A stretch of DNA of 52,628 nt from Bacteroidetes bacterium MedPE-SWsnd-G1. GTDB lineage: Bacteria; Bacteroidota; Bacteroidia; Flavobacteriales; Flavobacteriaceae. Shown one piece after another: positions 9,289 through 18,228 of the stretch. Position numbers and translations under genes: made by a program. Each line of letters starts with the position of its first letter. The stretch's first letter is position 1. The stretch covers positions 1 through 52,628 of the forward strand of contig MPDD01000016.1 of the NCBI GenBank assembly GCA_001874265.1, given 5' to 3'. The notes under the pieces are model-generated. The model was not told the origin of the DNA and did not search any database. It worked only from the letters and a program-made list of their open reading frames with translations.

Positions 9289-9318
9289 ATTACTGAAAAT
9301 TAGTATCTTTAACCTGCT

Positions 9319-11352
9319 ATGTTAAAGGTGTTTCGGTTTGTTCCCGGGCAATTTTGTTTTTTCTTAATTGCTGGTATTTTGGTTGGCTCTAATTTTAAAG
9401 TTGAACCGAAATATTTATTTCCCATTCTTCTGATTTTACTGAGTTGCTTACTAGGATCATATTATTTTTCAAATAAGACATTTCAGCGTAGATACCATTT
9501 TAATTTCATTGCATATGCGCTCGTTTTAGTAATTGGAATAACTTCAACTTCAATTCATAAAGATAAATTCTATAAAAATCATTATTCATATAAACTTGAC
9601 CAAAATAACCTTGCAGAGGCTCGCATACTTGAAGTTTTAGCACCTTCAAATTATCACAATAAATATGTTGTTGAAATAGAAATTATAAACGGTGAGAGCG
9701 TATTTGGTAAGGTTTTGTTCAATTTAGAAAAAGATAGTTTCCCCAATTATAGTGTTGATAATAGGTTGTTTTTAAACCCAGAATTTCGAGAGGTTAACAA
9801 ACCCTTAAATCCATATTATTTTAATTATAGGAAGTATTTAGAAAGAAAAGAAATTTATCATCAAGTTACTTCCAACAGAAGTGAAGTGTTAATGTTGACT
9901 AATGATAAAACGACACTTCTTGGGCTAACTGAAACGGTTAGGAAAAGCATAAACTCCGCACTCGAAAAACAAGGGTTTAAAGAAAACGAATTAGCCGTTA
10001 TGAATGCGTTACTACTTGGGCAACGAAGTGAAGTTTCTAAAGAGTTACTTCAAAGTTACGCCAATGCTGGAGCCATCCATATTTTAGCCTTGTCCGGATT
10101 GCATGTTGGAATTATTCTATTGTTACTGAATTTTATTTTAAAGCCAATAGAAAGGCTACGTTTTGGTAAATCATTAAAGTTGATGTTGATTATTGCGTTT
10201 CTATGGTCCTTTGCATTTGTGGCGGGTATGTCGCCTTCAATTATAAGAGCAGTCACCATGTTTACAGCTGTTGCCATTGGGTGGCAATCGAAACGACCTA
10301 CAAATGTGTTCCACACTTTGGTAATGTCTATGTTTGTATTATTGCTATTTAGACCAAGTTTTTTATTCGAAGTCGGGTTTCAATTAAGTTATCTAACCGT
10401 TTATGCTATTGTTTTAATTCAACCTTTAATTTATAATATTTGGAAACCAAAATTCAAGATCTCGGATTACTTATGGCAGTTATTAACGGTTTCTATAGCA
10501 GCGCAATTAGGAATCCTCCCTTTGAGTTTATTCTATTTTCATCAGTTTCCAGGTTTGTTCTTTATATCTAATTTAATAATCATTCCGTTTCTAGGTTTTA
10601 TTTTAGGATGTGGTTTTTTGGTAATTATTCTTTCCTTATTAAACTTATTACCCAAACAATTATTTGAATTGTATAATGAAGTTATTAGTTATATGAATTC
10701 AGCAGTTGATTGGATTGGTAGACAAGAGTCCTTTTTATTCCGAGAAATTCCGATGACTTTACTAAAAATGCTAGCCTGTTATCTTTTTTTGATGGCATTG
10801 ATTTCAATTTTTAAAAGATGGACTTATTCAAGAATGATGTTTTTGCTGATTTCTATTTTGATGCTACAAGGTGTTGTTATATATGAAGAATACAATGTCA
10901 AATCAAAAAGTGAATGGATTGTTTTTCACAAATCTAGACAGTCAATTTTTGGAAAAAGAATAGGAGGGAATGTAAAAATTAATCATTCCTTAGATTCGAC
11001 TCAAATTTTGGAGGAAAACATATTAAAACAATATAAGTTAGGAGTTGGAAATGTTGATTTGATTACTAAAAATGAAATGATTAAAGTTGAAATGTTTAGA
11101 GATGAAACCATTTTGATTATTGACAGTTTGGGGCTGTACAAAGTTCCTGACATGAATCTTTCAATAGTGGTGTTAAGAGAATCTCCCAAAATAAATTTGG
11201 AAAGAGTATTAGAAAGTTTGCAACCAAAAATTATTGTTGCCGATGGTTCAAATTACAAGTCGTATGTTCAGAGATGGGAAGAAACTTGTATTCAACAAAA
11301 AACTCCTTTTCACTATACCGGGCAAAAAGGAACTTTTGTATTAAAAAAATGA
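9319..11352 (+). CDS. comEC: ComEC/Rec2-family DNA-uptake channel protein, reduced C-terminal domain
   Basis: The 677 residues begin with membrane helices and a DUF4131 segment (about 25-190). The competence domain follows, marked by LLGQRSEVS and GAIHILALSGLHVGII (near 232-267) and many helices up to about residue 510. ComEC proteins carry incoming single-stranded DNA across the inner membrane. The C-terminal 140 residues are where a metallo-beta-lactamase domain would lie, but I see no HxHxDH metal-binding motif, so the domain is degenerate or replaced. A TATCTTTA near-match to a -7 box lies 8 bases upstream. The gene runs tail-to-tail with the POT gene, with only 3 bases between stops. Confidence 0.88.
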   Translation: MLKVFRFVPGQFCFFLIAGILVGSNFKVEPKYLFPILLILLSCLLGSYYFSNKTFQRRYHFNFIAYALVLVIGITSTSIHKDKFYKNHYSYKLDQNNLAEARILEVLAPSNYHNKYVVEIEIINGESVFGKVLFNLEKDSFPNYSVDNRLFLNPEFREVNKPLNPYYFNYRKYLERKEIYHQVTSNRSEVLMLTNDKTTLLGLTETVRKSINSALEKQGFKENELAVMNALLLGQRSEVSKELLQSYANAGAIHILALSGLHVGIILLLLNFILKPIERLRFGKSLKLMLIIAFLWSFAFVAGMSPSIIRAVTMFTAVAIGWQSKRPTNVFHTLVMSMFVLLLFRPSFLFEVGFQLSYLTVYAIVLIQPLIYNIWKPKFKISDYLWQLLTVSIAAQLGILPLSLFYFHQFPGLFFISNLIIIPFLGFILGCGFLVIILSLLNLLPKQLFELYNEVISYMNSAVDWIGRQESFLFREIPMTLLKMLACYLFLMALISIFKRWTYSRMMFLLISILMLQGVVIYEEYNVKSKSEWIVFHKSRQSIFGKRIGGNVKINHSLDSTQILEENILKQYKLGVGNVDLITKNEMIKVEMFRDETILIIDSLGLYKVPDMNLSIVVLRESPKINLERVLESLQPKIIVADGSNYKSYVQRWEETCIQQKTPFHYTGQKGTFVLKK

Positions 11353-11355
11353 ATT

Positions 11356-12894
11356 CTATCGAATACCGTGCATTAATTTTTTCATTAGTGGATTTAACAA
11401 GATTAAAATTAATCCTGCGGTAATTGGAACTATAGTGAAAATTAGAAAGAAATAAGACATTGAATACTGTTCTACAATTGTATCAATAGATCCGCCAACC
11501 CAATGTGCAATTTTATTACCCGCTGCAATTGCTAAATACCATACGCCAAACATGACTCCAATCTTTTTCGGAGGAACTAATTTTGATACATATGAAAGCC
11601 CTACAGGTGACAAACATAGTTCGCCCATTGTATGTAACAGATAAGCCAAAACAAGCCATATTAAACTAACAGATGCCGTTTTAGCACCTTGAGGAATAGT
11701 ACTAGATCCATAAGCCAACGCCCCAAATCCTATACCAAGTAATAGCATTCCTATTCCAAATTTCATGGCGGCAGATGGATTGTATTTACTTTCCCACCAT
11801 TTAGAGAACAATGGAGCCAGGCCAATAATAAACAAGGAGTTTAAAATTAAAAACCATGATGCTTCAATTTCTGCTTTGTCTCCCGGTAGAATTACGGTTA
11901 ATTTCCAAATCGCAATCCCCCAAATACTCAAAAAACTTATTCCTAAGGTAATGTTGGACAAGGATATTGACTTAAAGGTTTGAGCAAATAATTTTAATAA
12001 AACCCAGGATATTATACCTAATGGAACTACGGTTATTAGTGTGTCAATTATTTTAAAGGTTAAGGCCGAATTACCGGTTAGAGCACGTTGTGTATAATCA
12101 CGGGCGAAGATATTCATAGAACCACTGGCTTGTTCAAATGCCGCCCAAAAGAACACTACAAAAAAGGCTAAAATCCCTACAACTATATATCTATCCCTCT
12201 GAACATTTGCCGGTACAGTCTCTGTTTTAGGATCTAATTCCGTTTCCTCAGTATTGTTTTTGGTAGGCTCAACACCAACTTTTCCAAAAATACTACGACC
12301 AAACCAAAATTGAAGCGTTCCTAAGAACATAAATATTCCTGCCAGTCCAAATCCCCAAGAGTAACTTAAATTACTCGCTAAAAACCCACATAAAAGAACT
12401 CCTAAGAATCCACCTGAATTTACACCCATGTAAAAAATAGTAAAAGCACCATCTTTTCTTTCGGGATATTTATCATACAATCCGCTTACTACAGAAGTTA
12501 CATTTGGTTTAAATAATCCGTTACCGGCAATTAGTAATCCTACACCAACGTAGAACATAATTTCAGTTTCAAATGCTAAGGAAGCATGGCCTAGTGTCAT
12601 TAAGAAAGCACCTAGTGCTACAGCTTTTTGATAACCTGTAAATTTATCCGCTATCCAACCTCCAATTATTGGTGTTAGGTATACCGAACTTGTATAAATT
12701 CCTAATAGACCTAAGGCTCTTTCACGGGTCCATTCCCAACCACCATCTGTAAATGAGGCTGTAAGAAATAACACAAATATGGCACGCATTCCATAATATG
12801 AAAACCGTTCCCACATTTCTGTGAAAAATAAAACGAAAAGGGCTGGTTTATGGCCTAGGAGGCTGAACTCATTTTTTTCTAAGGTTGCGCTCAT
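11356..12894 (-). CDS. POT-family proton-dependent oligopeptide transporter (copy 1)
   Basis: This 512-residue MFS protein of the POT/PTR2 family imports di- and tripeptides with protons across the inner membrane. The first helix carries the signature EMWERFSYYGMRA (ExxERFxYY, proton coupling). FYMGVNSGGFLG in helix 5 and GELCLSPVG late in the protein are further family motifs. About 12-14 helices are visible. It lies downstream of a second POT gene of nearly equal size, and both share DNA-level identity around the helix-5 motif, so they are tandem paralogues. A strong hairpin lies only about 25 bases before its start, so its expression may need its own promoter or read-through. Confidence 0.93.
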   Translation of the reverse strand: MSATLEKNEFSLLGHKPALFVLFFTEMWERFSYYGMRAIFVLFLTASFTDGGWEWTRERALGLLGIYTSSVYLTPIIGGWIADKFTGYQKAVALGAFLMTLGHASLAFETEIMFYVGVGLLIAGNGLFKPNVTSVVSGLYDKYPERKDGAFTIFYMGVNSGGFLGVLLCGFLASNLSYSWGFGLAGIFMFLGTLQFWFGRSIFGKVGVEPTKNNTEETELDPKTETVPANVQRDRYIVVGILAFFVVFFWAAFEQASGSMNIFARDYTQRALTGNSALTFKIIDTLITVVPLGIISWVLLKLFAQTFKSISLSNITLGISFLSIWGIAIWKLTVILPGDKAEIEASWFLILNSLFIIGLAPLFSKWWESKYNPSAAMKFGIGMLLLGIGFGALAYGSSTIPQGAKTASVSLIWLVLAYLLHTMGELCLSPVGLSYVSKLVPPKKIGVMFGVWYLAIAAGNKIAHWVGGSIDTIVEQYSMSYFFLIFTIVPITAGLILILLNPLMKKLMHGIR

Positions 12895-12918
12895 GTTTTA
12901 AAATTTAAGAGTAAAGAA

Positions 12919-12947
12919 AAAGCCTTCTGAAGAATTCAGAAGGCTTT
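12919..12947 (-). terminator. Rho-independent terminator after POT copy 2
   Basis: A perfect 12-bp stem (12919-12930 with 12936-12947) with a 5-base loop is followed on the minus strand by a T-rich stretch. It separates the two POT genes and ends 25 bases before the downstream start codon. Confidence 0.85.
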
Positions 12948-12956
12948 AATATTTTT

Positions 12957-14492
12957 TTAGTGGACGTTGCCCATTAGTTTTTTCATTAAGGGAGAGAAAA
13001 TAACAACAATAATTCCAGCCCCTAATGCGTATTGGGCAATTAAGCCAAATCCATCTGTGTAAATACCTAAAGTATCTAACCCGCCAACGTTTGCATCTGT
13101 ACTTTCAATTGCCAATTGTTTTGAAATGAATCCAACAATTTGGAATGCATATGCAGATGATAAGAACCAAATTCCCATCATAAAAGCGACAATTCTCTTT
13201 GGTGATAAATCAGTTATTTTAGAAAGACCAACTGGAGACATAAATAATTCACCTATTGATAAAATAAAGTACATTATCAGTAAGTATGCAAATGGAACCA
13301 TACCGTTTTCATCAGCACTTCCTTTACTTATAGATAAAATATAAAAACATACGCCGGCCATAATCAACCCAAAACCAAATTTATAAGGAGTTCTAGGGTT
13401 TAAGCCTTTTTTAGATAAATAGCCCCATAATAACGAAATTGGAATTGCCAAAATTATGATAAACATTGAGTTTAACGAATTGGTTTGTGCGGCAGTCATG
13501 ATTCCATCTAAAGCAACATTTCTAGCAGCAAATAAGGTAATAACACTTCCTGATAATTCATGGAATCCCCAGAACATAGTCATAAAGAAGGTAATAAGAA
13601 CCGCCATGAATAATTTTTTACGTTCTTCTAAAGTAGCATTGATCATAATTTTTCCTAGATATACCAGAATTGAAATTCCGATAATTTTAAATAGAAGACC
13701 TACAATGGTTTCATCTCCTAAAAATGTCTCGCCGCCAGCAATAGCTTCATATGCAGAAAGGATATATGCGATTAAAGGAACAGCCAATACTGAAATTATA
13801 GGAATCAAAGTTTTTTGAGGAATGCCAAATACTTTTTTCTCAAAGACTTCCTGGTTTGGTGGTAACCCTTTATCTCCAAAAATATTCTTTTTTATTCCGC
13901 TCCAAAAGAAAATTAGTCCAGTTAACATTCCTATTCCTGCCAAACCGAATCCATAATGGTAGCCGTATTCCATTGCAAGCCAACCACAAAGTAGTGGTGC
14001 AATCCATCCACCAATATTTATTCCCATGTAAAAAATAGTAAAACCAGAATCTTTACGAACATCACCATCTTTATAAAGCGCCCCAACAAAAGTTGAAATA
14101 TTAGGCTTAAAGAAACCGTTCCCAACAATAATAAATGCCAGTGCTAAGAAAAATGCCATATCGTTTTCTATAGCCAAAACAAAATGACCAACAGCCATTA
14201 AAATTCCACCTAAAAATATCGAACTACGCATTCCTAAAATTTTATCAGAAATTTGCCCACCAATTACGGTAGATGCATATACCATTGATCCGTATGAAGC
14301 GTAAACTACAGCGGTTGCATAATCTCTATTTGAAAGAGATTGAAAAATTTCATCAACCATATAAAGCGTTAATAACGCTCTCATCCCATAGAAACTAAAA
14401 CGTTCCCAGAGTTCAGCAAAAAATAAGTAAAAAAGTCCTTTTGGGTGTCCGAACATCTGAGGTTCTTGTGTGTTTACGGCAGTATCTGACAT
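12957..14492 (-). CDS. POT-family proton-dependent oligopeptide transporter (copy 2)
   Basis: A 511-residue MFS peptide/proton symporter. Helix 1 carries ELWERFSFYGMRA, helix 5 has FYMGINIGGWIA, and GELFMSPVGLSK is conserved late in the protein. It is a paralogue of the downstream copy, with matching motif spacing but divergent loops: a longer segment around residues 215-270 contains additional hydrophobic helices. Two copies side by side suggest different peptide preferences or different regulation. A 228-base gap upstream holds its promoter, though I could not find an exact -7 box there. Confidence 0.93.
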   Translation of the reverse strand: MSDTAVNTQEPQMFGHPKGLFYLFFAELWERFSFYGMRALLTLYMVDEIFQSLSNRDYATAVVYASYGSMVYASTVIGGQISDKILGMRSSIFLGGILMAVGHFVLAIENDMAFFLALAFIIVGNGFFKPNISTFVGALYKDGDVRKDSGFTIFYMGINIGGWIAPLLCGWLAMEYGYHYGFGLAGIGMLTGLIFFWSGIKKNIFGDKGLPPNQEVFEKKVFGIPQKTLIPIISVLAVPLIAYILSAYEAIAGGETFLGDETIVGLLFKIIGISILVYLGKIMINATLEERKKLFMAVLITFFMTMFWGFHELSGSVITLFAARNVALDGIMTAAQTNSLNSMFIIILAIPISLLWGYLSKKGLNPRTPYKFGFGLIMAGVCFYILSISKGSADENGMVPFAYLLIMYFILSIGELFMSPVGLSKITDLSPKRIVAFMMGIWFLSSAYAFQIVGFISKQLAIESTDANVGGLDTLGIYTDGFGLIAQYALGAGIIVVIFSPLMKKLMGNVH

Positions 14493-14688
14493 AGTGTGTT
14501 GTTGAAGTTTAAAATAATAAAATTGTAATATTCTTTATTTAGAGCAGTTTTTTTTGACTTAATGCCCCTAAAAGTAATTAAATTTTATGGAACGTAGTAA
14601 ATCGACCCAATGTTACAAATTTTCCTTTGATTTTATGCGCGTTCTTTTTTTTAGTTTTTCACAAAAGTAAATTCATTAATTTTTGAGT

Positions 14689-14696
14689 TACCTTTG
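14689..14696 (+). promoter_or_regulatory. Bacteroidota -7 promoter box for the mevalonate-pathway operon
   Basis: TACCTTTG exactly matches TAnnTTTG, 24 bases before the HMG-CoA reductase start codon. The predicted leader is under 20 nt. Confidence 0.5.
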
Positions 14697-14720
14697 AAGC
14701 TTCAATTTTAGATTAGTGAC

Positions 14721-15995
14721 ATGACTAAAACCGTAAGCGGATTTTCAAAATTTACGAAAGAAGAAAAATTAAATTGGGTGGTTAAAACCTTTTTTAACAA
14801 TGAAAAGAATACAAAGGAAATATTACATCAATACTGGAATTCTAATAAGGTATTACAGGATTTACACGATGACTTTATAGAGAATACAATTTCAAATTTC
14901 TATTTACCATTGGGTGTTGCTCCTAATTTTGTTATTAACGATAAGGAGTTTGCTATTCCGATGGTTATTGAAGAAAGTTCTGTTGTTGCAGCGGCCTCTT
15001 TGGTAGCCAAGTTTTGGAGTACAAGAGGAGGTTTTATAGCAGAGGTGCTTTCAACTAATAAAATTGGACAGGTTCATTTTATGCATAATGGCGCTTTTAA
15101 TGATTTAGAAGCCTATTTTGTATCTAAAAAAGAGGACCTGTTGTCCGCAACTGAATCCATAACTAAAAACATGCGTAAGCGCGGAGGTGGAATTTTGGAT
15201 ATAGAGTTGCGCGATAAAACTTCGGAACTAGAAAATTATTATCAATTGCACGTTACTTTTGAAACGGTTGATTCAATGGGTGCAAACTTTATTAATTCAT
15301 GTTTAGAAGCTATTGCTGAAGAATTTAAGAAAGATGATATTCAAATAGTAATGTCCATTCTTTCAAATTATGTTCCAGAATGTTTGGTGCGCGCTGAGGT
15401 AAGTTGTCCTGTGGATAGGTTGTATGGTGAAAATGCAGAATTGTTGGCACAAAAATTTAAACAAGCGGTGGATATTGCCAATGCTGAGCCTCATCGGGCA
15501 GTGACTCATAATAAAGGAATTATGAACGGAATCGACGCTGTAGTCATCGCAACAGGTAATGATTTCAGAGCAATAGAATCCGGTGCGCATGCTTATGCTG
15601 CCAGAAGTGGACGATATAAGAGTTTATCTAATTGTGAAATAAAGAATGGAATTTTTAAATTTTGGATTGAAATTCCATTGGCATTGGGAACCGTTGGAGG
15701 GCTTACGAGTATACATCCATTGTCTAAGTTTTCTTTAGACCTATTGCAAAATCCATCTGCAAGAGAATTGATGGAAATTATTGCAGTTGCTGGCTTGGCA
15801 CAGAATTTTGCTGCTTTAAGAGCACTAACTACTACTGGTATTCAGCATGGACATATGAAAATGCATTTATCCAATATAATAAAGCAATTAGACGCAACGG
15901 AACAAGAAAAAACGTATTTGCTGAATTATTTTGCAAATAAGCAAGTGTCTCATAGTGCAGTTGTGGAGGCCTATAATAATTTGAAGAATAAGTAA
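14721..15995 (+). CDS. Hydroxymethylglutaryl-CoA reductase, class II (degradative-type)
   Basis: At 424 residues this matches class II HMG-CoA reductases, which interconvert HMG-CoA and mevalonate. Diagnostic stretches are LPLGVAPNFVIN, the EESSVVAAASLVAKFW motif with the catalytic Glu, HNKGIMNGIDAVVIATGNDFRA (nucleotide-site Asn/Asp region) and a C-terminal TTGIQHGHMKMH segment with the catalytic His. In Bacteroidota this class is used for isoprenoid biosynthesis even though it is named degradative. The next gene encodes a GHMP kinase, supporting a mevalonate-pathway role. A 60-base hairpin repeat follows the stop. Confidence 0.94.
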   Translation: MTKTVSGFSKFTKEEKLNWVVKTFFNNEKNTKEILHQYWNSNKVLQDLHDDFIENTISNFYLPLGVAPNFVINDKEFAIPMVIEESSVVAAASLVAKFWSTRGGFIAEVLSTNKIGQVHFMHNGAFNDLEAYFVSKKEDLLSATESITKNMRKRGGGILDIELRDKTSELENYYQLHVTFETVDSMGANFINSCLEAIAEEFKKDDIQIVMSILSNYVPECLVRAEVSCPVDRLYGENAELLAQKFKQAVDIANAEPHRAVTHNKGIMNGIDAVVIATGNDFRAIESGAHAYAARSGRYKSLSNCEIKNGIFKFWIEIPLALGTVGGLTSIHPLSKFSLDLLQNPSARELMEIIAVAGLAQNFAALRALTTTGIQHGHMKMHLSNIIKQLDATEQEKTYLLNYFANKQVSHSAVVEAYNNLKNK

Positions 15996-15998
15996 TTT

Positions 15999-16058
15999 TG
16001 TCATATTGAGCGAAGCGAAATATCTTTTACAAGATTCTTCACGATGTTCAGAATGACA
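15999..16058. repeat. 60-base imperfect palindromic intergenic repeat
   Basis: The element starts TGTCAT and ends ATGACA, and its two 30-base halves are imperfect inverted copies of each other. The core reads GAGCGAAGCGAA on one arm and TTCACGATGTTC on the other. It fills nearly the whole 77-base gap between HMG-CoA reductase and the GHMP kinase. Form and sequence resemble dispersed TGTCATTCTGA-type repeats I recall from flavobacterial intergenic regions. Only one copy is present in this window. Confidence 0.7.
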
Positions 16059-16072
16059 GCAATCTATTATCA

Positions 16073-17002
16073 TTGAAAAAATACTATAGTAACGGAAAAT
16101 TATTATTATCTGCCGAATATCTGGTTTTAGATGGAGCAATGGCATTGGCAATTCCAACCAAGTATGGACAGGATTTGGTGGTAGAACCTATTAAAGAGCC
16201 AGTGCTTGTTTGGGAGAGTTATGATGTTGATAAAAATTGCTGGTTCCAAGCCGAATTTAGATTGCCAGAATTGAGAATTATAAATGAAACTTTTGATGCT
16301 AATTCTGAGGATTCAAAAGAATCCATTGCGCAAACGCTTCATAGAATATTACTAGCGTCAAGAGAAATGAATCCTAAGTTCTTAAATGAAACAGGTGGTT
16401 TATTAGTTAAAACAAATTTGTCTTTTCCACGAGATTGGGGCTTAGGAACATCCTCTACATTAATTAATAATATTGCCCAATGGGCTGATGTGGATGCGTT
16501 TTTATTGTTGCAAAAATCATTTGGAGGGAGTGGTTATGATATCGCTTGTGCTCAAAATGATAGTCCTATTACGTATCAAATTTTAAATGACAATTACAAA
16601 GTCGTTCCATTGGATTTTAAACCATCATTTGCCGATAAATTGTTTTTCGTTCACCTAAACCAAAAACAAGACAGTAAAAAGGGAATAAAAAGATATAGAG
16701 AACGAAATGATTTGGAATCAACTGCATTTACTTTGATAAATGAAATTACGGAGCAAATGATTCATTGTGAAGATTTGAAAAAATTTGAAGATTTGATTGT
16801 TCGTCATGAAGAATTAATTTCAGAAATTATTCAGAATAAACCTATAAAAGAAATTGTTTTTGGAGATTATTTTGGAGCGATTAAAAGTTTGGGTGCTTGG
16901 GGTGGAGATTTTGTTTTGGCAACGGGTAATGATAGTACTCCGGCTTATTTTAAATCAAAAGGCTTTGAAACAGTAATTCCATATAATGACATGATTTTAT
17001 GA
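16073..17002 (+). CDS. GYDIA-family GHMP kinase (probable mevalonate-pathway kinase)
   Basis: This 309-residue GHMP-superfamily small-molecule kinase opens with NGKLLLSAEYLVLDGAMALA, the usual substrate-side start. An ATP-binding segment resembles the GHMP glycine loop (PRDWGLGTSSTLIN, near residue 125), and the family's name motif GYDIA lies near residue 160. Its place directly after HMG-CoA reductase points to mevalonate or phosphomevalonate phosphorylation, though the exact substrate cannot be read from sequence. No in-frame ATG lies between the hairpin repeat and the conserved N-terminus, so translation most likely starts at TTG 16073. The 3' end overlaps the next gene as ATGA. Confidence 0.85.
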   Translation: MKKYYSNGKLLLSAEYLVLDGAMALAIPTKYGQDLVVEPIKEPVLVWESYDVDKNCWFQAEFRLPELRIINETFDANSEDSKESIAQTLHRILLASREMNPKFLNETGGLLVKTNLSFPRDWGLGTSSTLINNIAQWADVDAFLLLQKSFGGSGYDIACAQNDSPITYQILNDNYKVVPLDFKPSFADKLFFVHLNQKQDSKKGIKRYRERNDLESTAFTLINEITEQMIHCEDLKKFEDLIVRHEELISEIIQNKPIKEIVFGDYFGAIKSLGAWGGDFVLATGNDSTPAYFKSKGFETVIPYNDMIL

Positions 17003-18210
17003 GTAAAATAATAATCATAGGCGGAGGTGCTGCTGGTTATTTTGCGGCGATTACGGCAGCAGAAGCGAATACTGAAGCAGAAGTGATGATCCTTGAAAAA
17101 GGAAAAAGTGGATTGCAAAAAGTAAAGATTTCGGGCGGAGGACGTTGTAATGTAACCCATGCTTGCTTTACACCAAGAGAATTGGTGGAGTTTTATCCAA
17201 GGGGTCAACGCGAACTCCTAGGTCCTTTTCATCAGTTTATGACAGGTGATACTATGGAATGGTTTGAAAATAGGGGAGTAGAATTAAAAATTGAAGACGA
17301 CAATCGCATATTCCCTATGTCTAATTCATCGCAGTCAGTTATTGATTGTTTAACTGAGGGTGCGAATGGGGCAGGAGTTGAAGTGAATTTTCAGCAAAAT
17401 GTTTCTACTATAGAGCCCATTGGAAATCAATTTAAAATTACAACAAGTTCAGATGTTTTTGTTGCCGACAAATTACTAATCGCAGCGGGAAGTAATCCAA
17501 AGGTTTGGGACTTATGTAGGTCTTTAGGACACTCGATTGTCGAACCTGTTCCATCATTATTTACGTTCAATATAAATGACCCCCGTTTAAAAGATTTAAT
17601 GGGTGTTGCGGTTCCGAACGCAACGGTGAAGATCGTAAAAACAAAATTAGAATCTTCAGGACCATTATTAATTACACATTGGGGAATGAGTGGACCTGCA
17701 GTATTGAAATTATCTGCTTTTGGCGCACGTATTTTAGCAGATAAAAACTACCAATATAATGTTGAGGTCAATTGGTTATCTCGCGCTACAGAAAGCGTAT
17801 TTAATGAGTTGAAAGAACTAAAGGGAAAACAACCAAAAAAAGAAGTATTAAAAAAATCTCCTTTTACTGATATCTCCAGAAGACTTTGGGAGCGTTTAGG
17901 TAATATTAGTGGCGTACAAGCTCAAAATCGTTGGGCAGATTTAAGCAATAAAACACTGCAAGAAATAGCAAGACAATTAACTAAAGGAGTTTTCAATGCC
18001 AATGGTAAAAGTACATTTAAGGATGAATTTGTTACTGCTGGAGGAGTTTCGTTAAAAGAGATAAATTTTAAACGATTTGAAAGCAAATTACACCCGAATT
18101 TGTTTTTTGCAGGAGAAGTGTTGGATATTGATGCCGTAACAGGTGGTTTTAATTTTCAAAATGCTTGGACGGGTGGATTTATTGCCGGAAATTCAATGGT
18201 CGATTCTTAA
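16999..18210 (+). CDS. BaiN/HI0933-family FAD-dependent oxidoreductase
   Basis: A 403-residue flavoprotein with an N-terminal Rossmann motif (IIIGGGAAGYFAAITAAE) and the family's KISGGGRCNVTH signature near residue 45. The C-terminal FAD-contact region reads FAGEVLDIDAVTGGFNFQNAWTGG. Members are soluble NAD(P)H- or FAD-linked oxidoreductases of mostly unknown substrate; the name comes from a bile-acid enzyme, which is unlikely to be the role here. The start overlaps the kinase stop (ATGA), so the two are co-translated. It ends 18 bases from the convergent hydrolase gene, with no clear terminator between. Confidence 0.92.
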   Translation: MSKIIIIGGGAAGYFAAITAAEANTEAEVMILEKGKSGLQKVKISGGGRCNVTHACFTPRELVEFYPRGQRELLGPFHQFMTGDTMEWFENRGVELKIEDDNRIFPMSNSSQSVIDCLTEGANGAGVEVNFQQNVSTIEPIGNQFKITTSSDVFVADKLLIAAGSNPKVWDLCRSLGHSIVEPVPSLFTFNINDPRLKDLMGVAVPNATVKIVKTKLESSGPLLITHWGMSGPAVLKLSAFGARILADKNYQYNVEVNWLSRATESVFNELKELKGKQPKKEVLKKSPFTDISRRLWERLGNISGVQAQNRWADLSNKTLQEIARQLTKGVFNANGKSTFKDEFVTAGGVSLKEINFKRFESKLHPNLFFAGEVLDIDAVTGGFNFQNAWTGGFIAGNSMVDS

Positions 18211-18228
18211 AAATTCGGCATTTATTAA

